A stretch of 13,947 nt of DNA from CAYQDF01 sp964416175. GTDB taxonomy: Bacteria; Chloroflexota; Anaerolineae; Anaerolineales; UBA4823. A program made the translations under genes and the position numbers. The notes under the pieces were generated by a model. The model saw only the letters and a list, made by a program, of their open reading frames with translations, was not told the DNA's origin and ran no database searches. The DNA is taken from the NCBI GenBank assembly GCA_964416175.1, contig CAYQDF010000082.1:1-13947 (forward strand), written 5' to 3'. Shown here piece after piece: positions 13,541-13,947 of this stretch. How positions within the stretch are numbered: the first letter of the stretch is position 1; each line of letters begins with the position of its first letter.

Positions 13541-13630
13541 TGTGTCACTGCGAGGCGGCGCAGCCGCCGCAGCAGTCTCCAAACCAACCAGGAGATTGCT
13601 TCACCGCCTTCGGCGGTTCGCAATGACACA
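13541..13630. repeat. 90-bp cloverleaf-forming palindromic repeat (REP/MITE-like)
   Basis: The ends form a 13-bp inverted repeat with one mismatch: TGTGTCACTGCGA and TCGCAATGACACA. Inside are two side hairpins, GGCGGC-GCA-GCCGCC (13554-13568) and ACCGCC-TTC-GGCGGT (13603-13617), plus a central stem GCAGTCTCC/GGAGATTGC (one mismatch) closed by AAACCAACCA. The single strand can thus fold as a four-arm cloverleaf. The TGTCATTGCGA end and GGAGATTGCTTC core resemble a dispersed repeat I associate with Chloroflexota and some other environmental genomes. It has no coding capacity and would be spread, if mobile, by an enzyme acting in trans. It separates the right-end frame from the mrp-like gene. 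Confidence 0.8.
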
Positions 13631-13677
13631 TAACGATTTGGTTTTTCAACTCCTTGCATCAGAGCAAAAACACATAT

Positions 13678-13947
13678 TTAAATTGCGCGGATTAATGCCT
13701 CTCGAACGATAGAAGTCGAGAGTCCAATTTCAGCTGGGATCCACAAGCATTGTAGAGGATTTAAGTTAACGCAGAAAGGTACAGTTGTCCCATTCCCTGT
13801 ATGACAATTGGCACCTTCCTGGTGATAGTGCAAGCTTTTGAGTTTGTTGGCGAAGTCGAAATCGCTGATTTCCGGATAAGTTATACCCCTAAGATCGAAC
13901 ACTACAGGAGTTAACTGTACTCTTAAGCATCGTCCCTGACAGTCGGT
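13678..13947 (-). CDS. Unrecognised open frame running off the right edge (possible gene 3' end)
   Basis: The frame is open from the window edge for 89 codons to a TAA at 13680-13678. It could be the C-terminus of a gene that begins outside the window, or a chance frame; an internal GTG at 13902 is the only start-like codon that would give a free-standing ORF, and it lacks a clear ribosome site. The translation has no recognisable motif, transmembrane segment or repeat. The region is visibly more AT-rich than the genes to its left. I assign no function. Confidence 0.3.
   Translation of the reverse strand, partial: TDCQGRCLRVQLTPVVFDLRGITYPEISDFDFANKLKSLHYHQEGANCHTGNGTTVPFCVNLNPLQCLWIPAEIGLSTSIVREALIRAI

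Noticed and set aside
13541..13630. The repeat as a CRISPR unit or tRNA-like gene
   Set aside because: There is a single copy with no spaced repeats, and the folded arms do not carry tRNA consensus loops or an acceptor end.

Overview
The window is about 14 kb of moderately GC-rich bacterial DNA in which every convincing gene lies on the minus strand, so transcription runs from high to low coordinates. The gene content suggests a strictly anaerobic bacterium: a tungsten aldehyde oxidoreductase family enzyme, an exported reductive-dehalogenase-like protein, many iron-sulfur proteins and a sensor kinase with two c-haem sites. I would guess Chloroflexota (Anaerolineae or Dehalococcoidia type), partly from the style of the proteins and partly from a 'TGTCATTGCGA...' cloverleaf repeat I associate with such genomes. 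That placement is inference, not proof.

Layout in the direction of transcription. At the right edge (13947-13678) is an unrecognised open frame that runs off the window, followed by a 90-bp cloverleaf repeat (13541-13630). Next come an Mrp/ApbC-type P-loop ATPase (13449-12391) and a two-component pair: a histidine kinase with a predicted dihaem extracytoplasmic sensor (12250-10232) and a NarL/LuxR response regulator (10229-9570). A textbook intrinsic terminator (9523-9489) closes this block. A regulatory stretch of about 245 bp with an elaborate stem-loop then precedes a closely packed run of genes: a candidate 29-codon leader ORF (9243-9154), a four-cluster ferredoxin with a Tat-like N-terminus (9152-8328), a tungsten AOR family protein (8328-6295), a strong hairpin, a ThiF/MoeB-like E1 enzyme (6192-5263), a four-TM protein (5248-4718), a Tat-exported reductive-dehalogenase-like lipoprotein (4728-3319), NuoE-like (3256-2774) and NuoF/HndC-like (2781-922) proteins, and a NuoG-head/NapH-like membrane fusion that runs off the left edge (909-1).

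How the parts may work together (inference). The first half of the run resembles AorA-AorB-AorE of NAD-linked aldehyde oxidoreductases: ferredoxin, tungsten subunit and MoeB-like activator. The second half looks like an electron line. NuoE/NuoF would handle NAD(P)H and possibly ferredoxin. The fusion protein combines the N-terminal iron-sulfur head of HndD/HoxU/NuoG proteins with a NapH/NosR-type membrane domain in place of a hydrogenase domain, and would carry electrons to or across the membrane. The lipid-anchored RdhA-like protein outside the membrane is an obvious candidate acceptor. The upstream dihaem kinase and its regulator are candidate redox controllers. This composite is the most interesting thing in the window. 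Its substrate is unknown and its unity as one system is unproven.
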